From the NCBI GenBank assembly GCA_023388635.1, contig JAEWFW010000064.1:36723-100722 (forward strand): 64,000 nucleotides of DNA, given 5' to 3'. This DNA is from Bacillota bacterium (GTDB lineage: Bacteria; Bacillota; Bacilli; Desulfuribacillales; Desulfuribacillaceae). The stretch's first letter is position 1. Each line of letters opens with the position of its first letter. Positions 24,369 to 32,774 of this stretch are shown piece by piece. The notes beneath the pieces were generated by a model. It was not told the DNA's origin. It ran no database searches and saw only the letters and a program-made list of their open reading frames with translations. A program made the position numbers and the translations under genes.

Positions 24369-27188
24369 ATGTCTAATTTGCACTGTTTGTTTTTTCATGT
24401 ACATAGAGTTTTCGTTGAAAAAAATCAAACCATTGATTTCACTTTTCATACGCTAAATATCGATAATCCCGATACGTTTGCCGATGGATTGTCGGACGAA
24501 CCGTCGGCAGGATGCGCCCCCGGGGAAATAACGCTCCTATCGGAAACGCTTTCACCGGACGAGCGCATACCGCTATTTTTGCAGGAAATCGAGCGGGCGA
24601 TTTTGTTCGTCTATGACAACAGTCAAGTATCTTTATTGAACGATTTGCTATTGGAAAGCGGATATAACACCTTGGAAGGTGCTATGATTGATCTGCGGGA
24701 ATTGATGACGATATTTTTCCCCATGCTCGACAATTACGATTTACAAACTGTAAACGCAATCTTTGCATCCGATGCTGACAAGCCGGATGCGCCAGATACT
24801 TCATCGGCATTTGTCCGCTTTTATATGCAAATATGTCGACAACTCGTCGGTATCATACTTGATTCTCCTTTGTTGCTGGTCCAGCGCATCGGAGATTTGT
24901 ACAAACACAATCAGCAATCATTGATCAACTATTTTTTGTCTGCGATGGAGCAAAGTATTCTCGCAAAGCCGGGGGCAATGGCATTACCAGGGCATCTGTT
25001 TTCCAACCAACAGATTTTGTTGAAAAAACTAGAGTTGCCTGTCTTTGAAGATGTACATCACGAACATCCGGAAACACTGCTTCAAGTTTTTCAGCATCAA
25101 GAAAACGATCAAAATGACCAATCGGTGTTTGAAAAATTTGAAATGCGTCCACAACAACAACAAATGCTGGAGCAAGTATTGCAAGCGGTGACCGACAAGA
25201 AGCATTTATTAGTGGAAGCGGGAACAGGAACCGGTAAAACATTGGCGTATTTGCTGCCAATGCTCTATCATTCCCTGACAAAAGGCGAAAAGGTCGTCGT
25301 CTCGACCCATACGATTTTATTGCAGCGGCAAATCATCGACCGTGATATCCCGCTTTTGCGCTCGATTTACGGCGAGCCTTTCGAAGTGGCGTTATTCAAA
25401 GGTCGCAGCCATTATTTTTGTCTGCGTAAGTTTGCCATGGTCTCATCTCGTCCCAACGACTATAAGCAACTGGACAGCGCGGCAATCGGTAAACTATTTG
25501 TCTGGCTGACCCAGACGGAAACCGGCGACGGCGAAGAATTACAATCGCAGAATCAATCTGTCTGGCAACATGTCAACAGTGACTCGGAAACGTGCTTGAA
25601 TAAGCGGTGCCATTGGTTTTCACAATGTTTCTATCACATGGCAAAGGAAAGAACACACCACGCCAATATGATTATCACAAATCATTCGATGATATTTTCC
25701 GACTTGAAAGCGGAACATCAGATCCTTCCAGCCTATCAATATATCGTATTTGATGAAGCGCATCACATGGAAAACGAAGCGACAAAACATCTGGGCATCA
25801 AAGTGCAATACTACGAAGTGAAAAGAGCACTGACGTATTTATATAAAGACCACCGTTCGGGGCTGTTGTCAAATGCCAAGGAGTATATCAATTTACTGGG
25901 TGCCCAGGAGCTCGATGCCTATGAGGAACTGCCGGAAATATTGACGACGATGGGGGAATTGGTCGTCCAGTATAAGCTGGCGTTTGATGAATTTGTCTCC
26001 AGTGTTCACGCATGGCTGCAAACATTAGAAAAGGACAATGCATTGGCGTCACAGACTTTGCGGATACGCAACAGCCATCGGGAACAGTTTCCGCATTACA
26101 GCGTGCTGGAAAATGTCGCGGCAAGTTCGAATCTGCTGCAACGTCAATTTGATCGTTTGGATCGAGCCCATCAGTCGCTAGATGATGTCAATTACCGTGT
26201 GTCGGAATACGTGAAAGAAATTCTTTCACAAAAAAAAGTACTTCTGCAAATGCAGCAGCAGTTGCAATTTTTCTTTCACGAAGAGGATCCCGATTATGTC
26301 TATTGGATAGAGTATGATCAGGAATTTCGTTATAATCAAATAGCTTTTTATGCCGTACCGATCGACATCGGAACGCAGTTGAATGACAAATTATTCAGTA
26401 AAAAAGCGAGCTGCATCTTGACATCGGCGACATTGGCGATTCGCGGTTCTTTCAAATATGCGATTAAGCGTTTGGGATTATCGGAGGTGTTCGACAACGG
26501 TGATATATATACATTGGCACTCGATTCACCGTTTGATTACCAGCGGCAATGTCTCGTCTGCATCCCCAATGATATCCCGTTTGTGCGCAGCGAAGCACAA
26601 TTTGTTGAAAAGACGGGCGATATTATCAGCCAACTTGTGATCCAACAAAAAGGCAGCACATTGCTGCTGTTTACGTCCAATCATCTTTTGCAGAAAATGT
26701 ACGTTTTTTTACAAGAGAAATTCAAAGACTCACCGGTTAAATTATTAGGACAGAACATCGACGGTACAAACCGCGCGAAATTAATTGAGCAATTTCAAAC
26801 GCATCGACAAGCCGTGCTGCTTGGCACCAACTCCTTCTGGGAAGGGATTGACCTGCCGGGTCATTTGCTGACATGTGTCTGTATTATCAAATTGCCTTTC
26901 TGGCCACCCAATCTGCCGGTAATAGCCGCTAGGGCGGAGCAGATCGAGAAGCAACAGGGAAATTCGTTTCTCGAATATTCACTTCCAGAGGCGATTATTC
27001 GTTTTAAACAGGGATTTGGGCGGCTGATCCGCACGAAATACGACCGTGGAACCGTCATCGTCTTTGATCGTAGGATCATTGATAATTACTATGGAAAATA
27101 CTTTCTGCAAGCCTTACCCAATCCGCAAATCAAGGTACTTTCCGCAGGCAAGTTGGCGGAAGCAATCGATGAATGGAATCTCCTCTAA
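24369..27188 (+). CDS. dinG: DinG-family helicase with a degenerate N-terminal exonuclease domain
   Basis: 939 residues. The helicase part is intact: Walker A GTGTGKT (285-291), DEAHH near 460, and C-terminal motifs GTNSFWEGIDLPG and FKQGFGRLIR. Four cysteines (FCLRKF and then CLNKRCHWFSQC) can hold the XPD-type Fe-S cluster. Firmicute DinG normally starts with a DEDDh exonuclease; here the first ~250 residues keep its shape (LFVYDNSQVSLLNDLL, MIDLRELMTIFFP) but the catalytic DxE, HNxxFD and HxAxxD residues are absent. It probably unwinds DNA or RNA-DNA structures in repair without nuclease action. Order panD-...-dinG matches B. subtilis. Confidence 0.9.
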   Translation: MSNLHCLFFHVHRVFVEKNQTIDFTFHTLNIDNPDTFADGLSDEPSAGCAPGEITLLSETLSPDERIPLFLQEIERAILFVYDNSQVSLLNDLLLESGYNTLEGAMIDLRELMTIFFPMLDNYDLQTVNAIFASDADKPDAPDTSSAFVRFYMQICRQLVGIILDSPLLLVQRIGDLYKHNQQSLINYFLSAMEQSILAKPGAMALPGHLFSNQQILLKKLELPVFEDVHHEHPETLLQVFQHQENDQNDQSVFEKFEMRPQQQQMLEQVLQAVTDKKHLLVEAGTGTGKTLAYLLPMLYHSLTKGEKVVVSTHTILLQRQIIDRDIPLLRSIYGEPFEVALFKGRSHYFCLRKFAMVSSRPNDYKQLDSAAIGKLFVWLTQTETGDGEELQSQNQSVWQHVNSDSETCLNKRCHWFSQCFYHMAKERTHHANMIITNHSMIFSDLKAEHQILPAYQYIVFDEAHHMENEATKHLGIKVQYYEVKRALTYLYKDHRSGLLSNAKEYINLLGAQELDAYEELPEILTTMGELVVQYKLAFDEFVSSVHAWLQTLEKDNALASQTLRIRNSHREQFPHYSVLENVAASSNLLQRQFDRLDRAHQSLDDVNYRVSEYVKEILSQKKVLLQMQQQLQFFFHEEDPDYVYWIEYDQEFRYNQIAFYAVPIDIGTQLNDKLFSKKASCILTSATLAIRGSFKYAIKRLGLSEVFDNGDIYTLALDSPFDYQRQCLVCIPNDIPFVRSEAQFVEKTGDIISQLVIQQKGSTLLLFTSNHLLQKMYVFLQEKFKDSPVKLLGQNIDGTNRAKLIEQFQTHRQAVLLGTNSFWEGIDLPGHLLTCVCIIKLPFWPPNLPVIAARAEQIEKQQGNSFLEYSLPEAIIRFKQGFGRLIRTKYDRGTVIVFDRRIIDNYYGKYFLQALPNPQIKVLSAGKLAEAIDEWNLL

Positions 27189-27242
27189 TCGCATACATAT
27201 GTAAACAGTAAATCTTATCGAAAATGCTGAGGGCGGATTTTC

Positions 27243-28136
27243 ATGATTCGATTGCGTTATTTTTTAGCGGCATTATCCTTTGTGACACTGATGTTATCAA
27301 GCCTTATGTGGATGAGTCTGCCTGCGAATAAAGATGAAGAATATTTTGAACGTTATACGAAAGAAGATCTCGAACAGCCGAAACAGTCGGATACACTGAA
27401 TGCGTATTTTCTCGATTTAGATCGTGGGGAAGCGACGCTGTTTGTCACCCCTACGCAACAGACGATCTTAGTCGATACGGGCAATTTGGAGAGCTTTAAA
27501 AAGCTGTCCTTTATTCTCAACGAACTGAACATTTCAGAAATTGACCATGTATTTTTGACGACCAATCAAGTTGATTATCTCGGCGGTTTGACCAGTTTAC
27601 TTGAGGAATTTAAAATCAAACACCTTTATCTTCCGAAGGCGGAGTCGTTCGACAGCTTAGCAAGGACTTTCCAAGAGCACCTCATGCATGCCGATCATGT
27701 GGCAATGCTGGCGGAGAACAATCGTCTCATCATCGAAGATGGTATTGAGGTGCTCTCGTTGCATTCCATGCCGCTCGTGCTTTCGCTGCGCCATCAGCAG
27801 ATATCGTATTTATTGATGTCCGAGGCAAACTTCGAGACGGAGGAATACCTCTTGAAGCAGTATGGCGATAGACTGCATGCACAAATTTTAAAAGTGGGCA
27901 ACCACGGACAGAGTTTCACCAATAGTGATGAATTTCTGAAAGCGGTTAATCCACAAGTGGCAATTATTATGGGTGGTGAATCTGACGAGCACAGCCGCAT
28001 ATCCAACGGTGTGATTGAACGCTTGCTAGAGTCTTGGATTGATGTGTATCGAACCGATACACTTGGTACGATCACGATCACATCTGATGGTGTTGATTAC
28101 GAAGTGAAAACAGACCTCAGCACCAATTCGCAATAG
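27243..28136 (+). CDS. Membrane-anchored ComEC-like metallo-beta-lactamase fold, inactive site
   Basis: 297 residues. An N-terminal anchor (about 5-25) places the domain outside the cell. The fold follows the ComEC C-terminal nuclease-like MBL domain: LDLDRGEATLF and ILVDTG strands, LTTNQVDYLGG (105-115) where active enzymes have THxHxDH, and LKVGNHGQSFTNSDEF. All three histidines of the metal loop are replaced (Thr107, Gln109, Tyr112), leaving Asp111. It is therefore probably a non-catalytic binding protein. Follows dinG by 55 bases. Confidence 0.7.
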   Translation: MIRLRYFLAALSFVTLMLSSLMWMSLPANKDEEYFERYTKEDLEQPKQSDTLNAYFLDLDRGEATLFVTPTQQTILVDTGNLESFKKLSFILNELNISEIDHVFLTTNQVDYLGGLTSLLEEFKIKHLYLPKAESFDSLARTFQEHLMHADHVAMLAENNRLIIEDGIEVLSLHSMPLVLSLRHQQISYLLMSEANFETEEYLLKQYGDRLHAQILKVGNHGQSFTNSDEFLKAVNPQVAIIMGGESDEHSRISNGVIERLLESWIDVYRTDTLGTITITSDGVDYEVKTDLSTNSQ

Positions 28137-28146
28137 TCCTGTCCGC

Positions 28147-28175
28147 TTGACTTTTGCATGAGTGATTGATTTAAT
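28147..28175 (+). promoter_or_regulatory. SigA-type promoter of the mtnP operon
   Basis: TTGACT (28147-28152), 17-base spacer, TTTAAT (28170-28175), with mtnP starting at 28217. No SAM riboswitch-like structure is visible in the short leader. Confidence 0.5.
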
Positions 28176-28216
28176 GAATTTGTCATAATAATATTTATAT
28201 TCTAGGAGCTGATTGT

Positions 28217-29017
28217 TTGAAAACCAATTTACGTGCAGATATTGCAATAATTGGGGGAACAGGAGTATGTGATCCTGAGTTGTTTTCCGACATTCATGAA
28301 GAATTGTTAAATACAAAATACGGTTGTGTTCCAGTCGTATTCGGTACATACGCCGGCAAGCAGATTGCCTTTATCTCTCGGCATGGCAGAGAGCATCATA
28401 CGCCGCCGCATAAAGTCAATTACCGGGCGAACATTGAAGCTGTTTACAAGTTGCATGCGAAAAAGATATTGGCGACGGCAGCCGTCGGTTCATTGAACCG
28501 CGCAATGCGACCAGGTGATTTCGTCATCCTCGATCAGTTCGTCGATATGACAAAACACAGGGTTTATACATTCTATGACGGCGAAGAGGGCGTGGCTCAC
28601 ATCGATATGACAACCCCTTATTGTCCCGAATTGAGACAAGTCGTCATCGAGCAATGCGAACGATTGCAACTGCCGTTTCACGCTAGTGGAACTTACATAT
28701 GCACAGAGGGACCGCGTTTTGAAACGCCTGCCGAAATTGCACTCTATGCCTCATGGAATTGTGATGTCGTCGGTATGACGAATGTTCCTGAGGTAATACT
28801 CGCCAGAGAGAAAGAATTATGTTACATGACCGTCGCCATGGTAACGAATTACGGGGCGGGGATTTCCCCCCATGCACTGACACATAAAGAAGTCGTCGAT
28901 GTCATGGAGCAAAACAGCAAAAATATGCGTGATCTTTACATGGCAGTGATTGAACATGACACAGGGCAAAGAACGTGTACCTGCGGTCGTGCCGCTGAAG
29001 AGATAGGTCAATTTTAG
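28217..29017 (+). CDS. mtnP: 5'-methylthioadenosine phosphorylase
   Basis: 266 residues. Phosphorolyses methylthioadenosine (MTA) to adenine and methylthioribose-1-phosphate. The trimeric PNP/MTAP signature is clear: IGGTGVCDPELF, SRHGREHHTPPHKVNYRANI, CTEGPRFETPAEI and GMTNVPEVILAREKELCY. A Cys-x-Cys tail (TCTCG) is present as in several prokaryotic enzymes. TTG start with AGGAG eight bases upstream. First gene of an operon continuing with mtnA and a class II aldolase; probably also handles 5'-deoxyadenosine. Confidence 0.92.
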   Translation: MKTNLRADIAIIGGTGVCDPELFSDIHEELLNTKYGCVPVVFGTYAGKQIAFISRHGREHHTPPHKVNYRANIEAVYKLHAKKILATAAVGSLNRAMRPGDFVILDQFVDMTKHRVYTFYDGEEGVAHIDMTTPYCPELRQVVIEQCERLQLPFHASGTYICTEGPRFETPAEIALYASWNCDVVGMTNVPEVILAREKELCYMTVAMVTNYGAGISPHALTHKEVVDVMEQNSKNMRDLYMAVIEHDTGQRTCTCGRAAEEIGQF

Positions 29018-29051
29018 ATTTTATGGATTGGACAAAACAGGGGGAATACGG

Positions 29052-30089
29052 ATGCGACCGATGATTTGGGAAAATCGACGTTTGAAATTATTAAATCAAT
29101 TGCGTTTGCCGGAAGTCGAAGAATGGTTGGAGTACAGTGATCACGAACATGTCGCGGAGGCTATTCAAACGATGGTCGTCAGAGGCGCGCCGGCAATCGG
29201 GGCGACGGCAGCATATGGATTGGCCTTGGCGGCTTTGAAATTCCGCCATGAGTCGAAAGAATCGTTTGTCGAGAAATTCCAGCAGGCGTCTGAGCTGCTG
29301 GCGAGTACACGTCCGACTGCCGTAAACTTATTCTGGGCGATTGAACGTATGAAACACACGTTAGCGATTCATCAGGCAGACGATAGTGTGGCAGAGCTTG
29401 TGGAAAGACTGGTGCGCGAAGCGGAAACGATTGCCGAAGAAGACGTGATTGTCAACAAGAAAATCGGCGAACACGGAGCGAAATTGATTGCCGAAAATAG
29501 TTCGATTTACACACACTGCAATGCCGGGGCGCTCGCCACTGTCGATTATGGCACGGCATTAGGCGTGATTAGAAAAGCCCATGCGGACCAGAAACATATA
29601 CACGTATATTCAGGTGAGACACGCCCTTATTTACAAGGGGCGAGATTGACCGTGTACGAATTGATGCGCGAGCAAATTCCCGTCACCTTAGTGACGGACA
29701 GCATGGCGGGTTTTTTGATGAAACAAAAAAAGATCGATTGTGTAATCGTCGGCGCCGACCGTGTGGCAGCCAATGGAGATGTCGCCAATAAAATTGGTAC
29801 ATACGGATTGTCTGTGCTGGCAAAAGAACATTCTATACCGTTTTACGTGGCTGCGCCGATTTCGACGATCGACCTAGCCATCGCCACAGGCGATGAGATC
29901 GCGATTGAAGAGCGCAGTGCCGATGAGCTGATCAAGATTTTTGACCGTTACATCGCTCCGGTCGGTATCGACGTGTATCATCCGGCTTTTGATGTGACGC
30001 CACATACGAATATTACGGGTATTATCACGGAAAACGGTGTCATTCATCATCCGAATGCCACCGCCATGAAAGAGTTTTTGCAAAAATAG
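29052..30089 (+). CDS. mtnA: Methylthioribose-1-phosphate isomerase
   Basis: 345 residues. Converts methylthioribose-1-phosphate to methylthioribulose-1-phosphate. Recognised by RGAPAIGATAAYGLA, HCNAGALATVDYGTALG (catalytic Cys), the ETRPYLQGARLTVYEL segment and VGADRVAANGDVANKIGT with the conserved Asp. ATG 29052 has GGGGG upstream; the in-frame TTG at 29028 has none. It lies 34 bases after mtnP. Confidence 0.95.
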   Translation: MRPMIWENRRLKLLNQLRLPEVEEWLEYSDHEHVAEAIQTMVVRGAPAIGATAAYGLALAALKFRHESKESFVEKFQQASELLASTRPTAVNLFWAIERMKHTLAIHQADDSVAELVERLVREAETIAEEDVIVNKKIGEHGAKLIAENSSIYTHCNAGALATVDYGTALGVIRKAHADQKHIHVYSGETRPYLQGARLTVYELMREQIPVTLVTDSMAGFLMKQKKIDCVIVGADRVAANGDVANKIGTYGLSVLAKEHSIPFYVAAPISTIDLAIATGDEIAIEERSADELIKIFDRYIAPVGIDVYHPAFDVTPHTNITGIITENGVIHHPNATAMKEFLQK

Positions 30090-30135
30090 ATTTGGCGTAG
30101 ACAATAATAAGCACTTATCGGAAGGGACTGTCACG

Positions 30136-30816
30136 ATGTATCAAACGATCGAAAATGCGCAAAAAGCAGTATTACAAGCAGTTCGAGATATGGTAGATAA
30201 TCGGCTTGTCGCTTCTACATGGGGAAACGTCAGTGCTAGGGTGCAAAATACCGACTGCGTTGTGATCACGCCGAGCGGTGTCGACTATCGTTCGCTATCA
30301 CACGAGGATTTGCCGGTAATCGATATGGACGGCGAGCAAAAAGCTGGGAAATATCAGCCGTCATCGGAAAAGCATTTGCATTTGGCGCTTTACCGACGGC
30401 GTGAAGATATCCATGGCATTATGCACACCCACAGTGTGTTCGCCAGCGCTTTTTCCGTGATTCGCGAACCGATTCCACCGATGATCGAAGATATGATACA
30501 GATTGCCGGCGGCGAAGTTCCCGTGGCACCATATTTTTTGCCCGGCAGCCGGGAGCTTGGCGACGGAGTGGCAATGACATTAGGCAGCGATTTATCGGCA
30601 GTTCTTATGGCGAATCACGGCATGGTTGGAGTGGGACGAGATGTGCACGAGGCATTCAAAGTCTGTCTCGTCGTGGAAAAGGCGGCACATATATACCATC
30701 TGGCACGTACTTTAGGGAAGCCGCATGTGCTGTCCCAAGAGGACGTAGATATCATGCGCCGACAATATTTACATAGTTACAGCAAAAATGATCGGGAGGA
30801 GTGGAGTAGTAAATGA
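30136..30816 (+). CDS. Class II aldolase, probable methylthioribulose/deoxyribulose-1-phosphate aldolase
   Basis: 226 residues, fuculose-aldolase family. Metal ligands HTH (MHTHS) and a later His (ANHG) and the catalytic Glu in SSEKHLHLA are present; STWGNVSAR is the family's phosphate-binding start. Next to mtnP and mtnA it most likely performs the DHAP shunt: splitting methylthioribulose-1-phosphate into DHAP and methylthioacetaldehyde, or 5-deoxyribulose-1-phosphate into DHAP and acetaldehyde. No MtnB/MtnW/MtnX dehydratase or enolase genes of the classical pathway are seen here. Stop overlaps the next start (ATGA). Confidence 0.8.
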   Translation: MYQTIENAQKAVLQAVRDMVDNRLVASTWGNVSARVQNTDCVVITPSGVDYRSLSHEDLPVIDMDGEQKAGKYQPSSEKHLHLALYRRREDIHGIMHTHSVFASAFSVIREPIPPMIEDMIQIAGGEVPVAPYFLPGSRELGDGVAMTLGSDLSAVLMANHGMVGVGRDVHEAFKVCLVVEKAAHIYHLARTLGKPHVLSQEDVDIMRRQYLHSYSKNDREEWSSK

Positions 30817-32120
30817 AAAAATTATTATATAACGGACTTGTATTGACAATGGAAGCAAATTGGCAACCGGAATTGCTCGATATCGCCATAGACGATCAGA
30901 CGATTACCCATCTCGGTCTCTTAGATGCTCAGCAGCGCGAACAATACCGGAAGGACGGGTATGAGTTGTTTGACATGTCGGGCAAAGTACTATTACCGGG
31001 ATTTATCAATACCCACGGGCATGCGGCAATGACCTTGCTGCGCAGTTATGCAGACGATCTGCCTTTGCAAGTTTGGCTTGAAGAGAAGATTTGGCCCTTT
31101 GAAGCACAAATGACCGATGATGACATATACTGGGGTACGAAGCTGGCGATTGTCGAGATGTTAGAATCAGGTACGACCTGTTTCACCGATATGTATGCCT
31201 CGATGCAGCATGTAGCACAGGCTGCCGATGAACTTGGCATCAGAGCATGCCTTTCCCGCGGATTGATCGGTTTTGCAGCCAATCGAGACCAGGCTTTACA
31301 GGAAAGTGAGGAATTGATTCGCACATGGCATGGACAAGCAAATGGAAGAATTACCTGTACGCTCGGACCGCATGCCCCATATACATGCCCGCCGGAATAT
31401 CTCGAACGGGTAATTCGAATGTCGGAGGAATTGGATGTGCCGATGCAAATCCACGTCGCGGAAACGCGCAAAGAAGTTGAGGACTGCATCGCTCAATACG
31501 GCGTGACACCGGTACAGCATTTGCAGAATGTGGGGATTTTCAAACGTCCGGTAATTGCTGCCCATTGTGTGCATTTAAACGAACAGGATATTGATATCAT
31601 GCATCGGCATAATGTGCGCATCAGCCATAATCCGGGAAGCAATTTAAAATTGGGAAGTGGCATTGCGCCGGTCCCTGCCTATATCGAAAAAGGCATTACA
31701 GTGGGAATCGGCACTGACGGATGTTCGAGCAATAACAATTTGAATATGTTGGAAGAATTGCAATTGACAGCAATCATTCACAAAGGTGCGGCAGAAAATC
31801 CTACGGTAATTCCCGCGCGCAAAGCACTGGAATTGGCGACAATCGAAGGGGCAAAGGTTTTATCGCTGGAAAACGTAACCGGCTCATTGAAAGTCGGCAA
31901 GCAGGCGGATATCATCGCCTTTGATATGGAACAGCCGCATTTTTATCCGCAAAATGATATTGTGTCCTTATTAGTGTACTCAGCTAATGCCCATGATATA
32001 TCGGATGTATTTGTAGCGGGGAAGCAGGTTGTCAAACAGGGCAAAGTCGATATAGATCGCCAAACATTATTTCAAAAGGCACAAGCGATCAGTAATCGAA
32101 TTTCTAAAGACTTACAATAA
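30813..32120 (+). CDS. Amidohydrolase of the MTA/SAH deaminase family (MtaD-type)
   Basis: 435 residues. Metal site: HGH in INTHGHAAMTLLR, HVAE, AAHCVHL and the GTDGCSSNNNLNM aspartate; the family length (~430) fits. Known activities are deamination of methylthioadenosine, S-adenosylhomocysteine or 5'-deoxyadenosine to inosine products, and in some bacteria deamination of aminodeoxyfutalosine in menaquinone synthesis. Both fit: three MTA-salvage genes precede it and the UbiD/UbiA/UbiX genes follow 2 kb later. It overlaps the aldolase gene by four bases and has GGAGGAG upstream. Confidence 0.85.
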   Translation: MKKLLYNGLVLTMEANWQPELLDIAIDDQTITHLGLLDAQQREQYRKDGYELFDMSGKVLLPGFINTHGHAAMTLLRSYADDLPLQVWLEEKIWPFEAQMTDDDIYWGTKLAIVEMLESGTTCFTDMYASMQHVAQAADELGIRACLSRGLIGFAANRDQALQESEELIRTWHGQANGRITCTLGPHAPYTCPPEYLERVIRMSEELDVPMQIHVAETRKEVEDCIAQYGVTPVQHLQNVGIFKRPVIAAHCVHLNEQDIDIMHRHNVRISHNPGSNLKLGSGIAPVPAYIEKGITVGIGTDGCSSNNNLNMLEELQLTAIIHKGAAENPTVIPARKALELATIEGAKVLSLENVTGSLKVGKQADIIAFDMEQPHFYPQNDIVSLLVYSANAHDISDVFVAGKQVVKQGKVDIDRQTLFQKAQAISNRISKDLQ

Positions 32121-32191
32121 AGTATGGCTTGATTTAGGTGCATTTGCCATCTAGATCTAAATACTTAGATAAAATTTGCAATTTAAATAAG

Positions 32192-32213
32192 AAAAAAGCG
32201 ACAAATCTGTCGC
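32192..32213 (-). terminator. Terminator of the SASP-like small gene
   Basis: GCGACA (32198-32203) / TGTCGC (32208-32213), loop AATC; on the minus strand it is followed by TTTTTT. It supports a real transcript for the small gene ending at 32302. Confidence 0.65.
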
Positions 32214-32301
32214 CGAATCTGAATATTGTCATAGGAAGTTGAATTTTTTGAATAAAAAATGTCATTACTGAAATACTACGATTAAAAGTTATTTTTGACT
32301 T

Positions 32302-32475
32302 TTAAAAGCTATTTCTGACATTAATCGTTTCATTTTTTTCATCCGATTGAGAAATGCACGGCCATTTTTCACTTCGGACCACTGGGGCGAGCCCCAACTC
32401 TTCTGCAACTTCAAAGTGGTAATTTTCAATTACTTCTTTGGACATTTGCAATGCCTTTGTTGTCATTTTTGCCAT
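32302..32475 (-). CDS. Small SASP-like protein, perhaps frameshifted
   Basis: 57 residues. A near-perfect ribosome site AGGAGGTGACG precedes the ATG at 32475, and a terminator follows. The segment ENYHFEVAEELGL matches the KxEhAxEhGh signature of alpha/beta small acid-soluble spore proteins except for His instead of Lys; these proteins coat spore DNA. The usual second half (NGxVGGxM) is not in this frame. Loss of one A in the five-A run (32365-32369) would shift the frame into an NGRAFLNRMKKMKRLMSE sequence ending at 32289. Either a divergent SASP or a recent pseudogene. Confidence 0.45.
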   Translation of the reverse strand: MAKMTTKALQMSKEVIENYHFEVAEELGLAPVVRSEKWPCISQSDEKNETINVRNSF

Positions 32476-32493
32476 CTAAACGTCACCTCCTTG

Positions 32494-32519
32494 AAGCAAG
32501 TTCTTAATTCAGGTGGAGA
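32494..32519 (+). repeat. 26-bp repeat, left copy
   Basis: Bases 32494-32519 are an exact reverse complement of 63975-64000, the last 26 bases of the window. This copy lies directly upstream of the ribosome site of the SASP-like gene (minus strand). Possible shared leader of paralogous genes or end of a mobile element. Confidence 0.8.
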
Positions 32520-32774
32520 TTTTTTTACTCCAGCTAATTTAGAACTGCAAATGCATGATTTACTTGGTGTTGGTCTGACCACCTTAAGAGGAGGCGAACT
32601 CTACACCAAGTTATTCAGGTGAAAGGTGTATTTTTAGTATGGCATTTCGTTTTGACATTATAACTAACATATCCAGGCAAATGAGAAACCTCCAACCATT
32701 CGAGAAGGGAATTGTCCACCGCAAGCAGCGGACCATTCACACTTTGATGATTGGAGGTTTCAGTATTGATTGCC
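32520..32774. other. Spacer with a long inverted repeat
   Basis: No convincing gene. GAAACCTCCAA (32685-32695) pairs with TTGGAGGTTTC (32751-32761), and CCGC/GCGG (32719-32722 / 32728-32731) forms an inner hairpin. The structure lies just beyond the end of the binding-protein gene but lacks a clear T-run, so I do not call it a terminator with confidence. Confidence 0.4.

Noticed and set aside
32347..32622. Plus-strand open frame overlapping the SASP-like gene
   Set aside because: No ribosome site, and its first part is antisense to a gene with a perfect Shine-Dalgarno; I also considered a transposase (TnpB) remnant but saw no zinc ribbon or RuvC motif.
32685..32761. Terminator for the binding-lipoprotein gene
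   Set aside because: The long inverted repeat has no T-run on the minus strand; kept only as a structured spacer.
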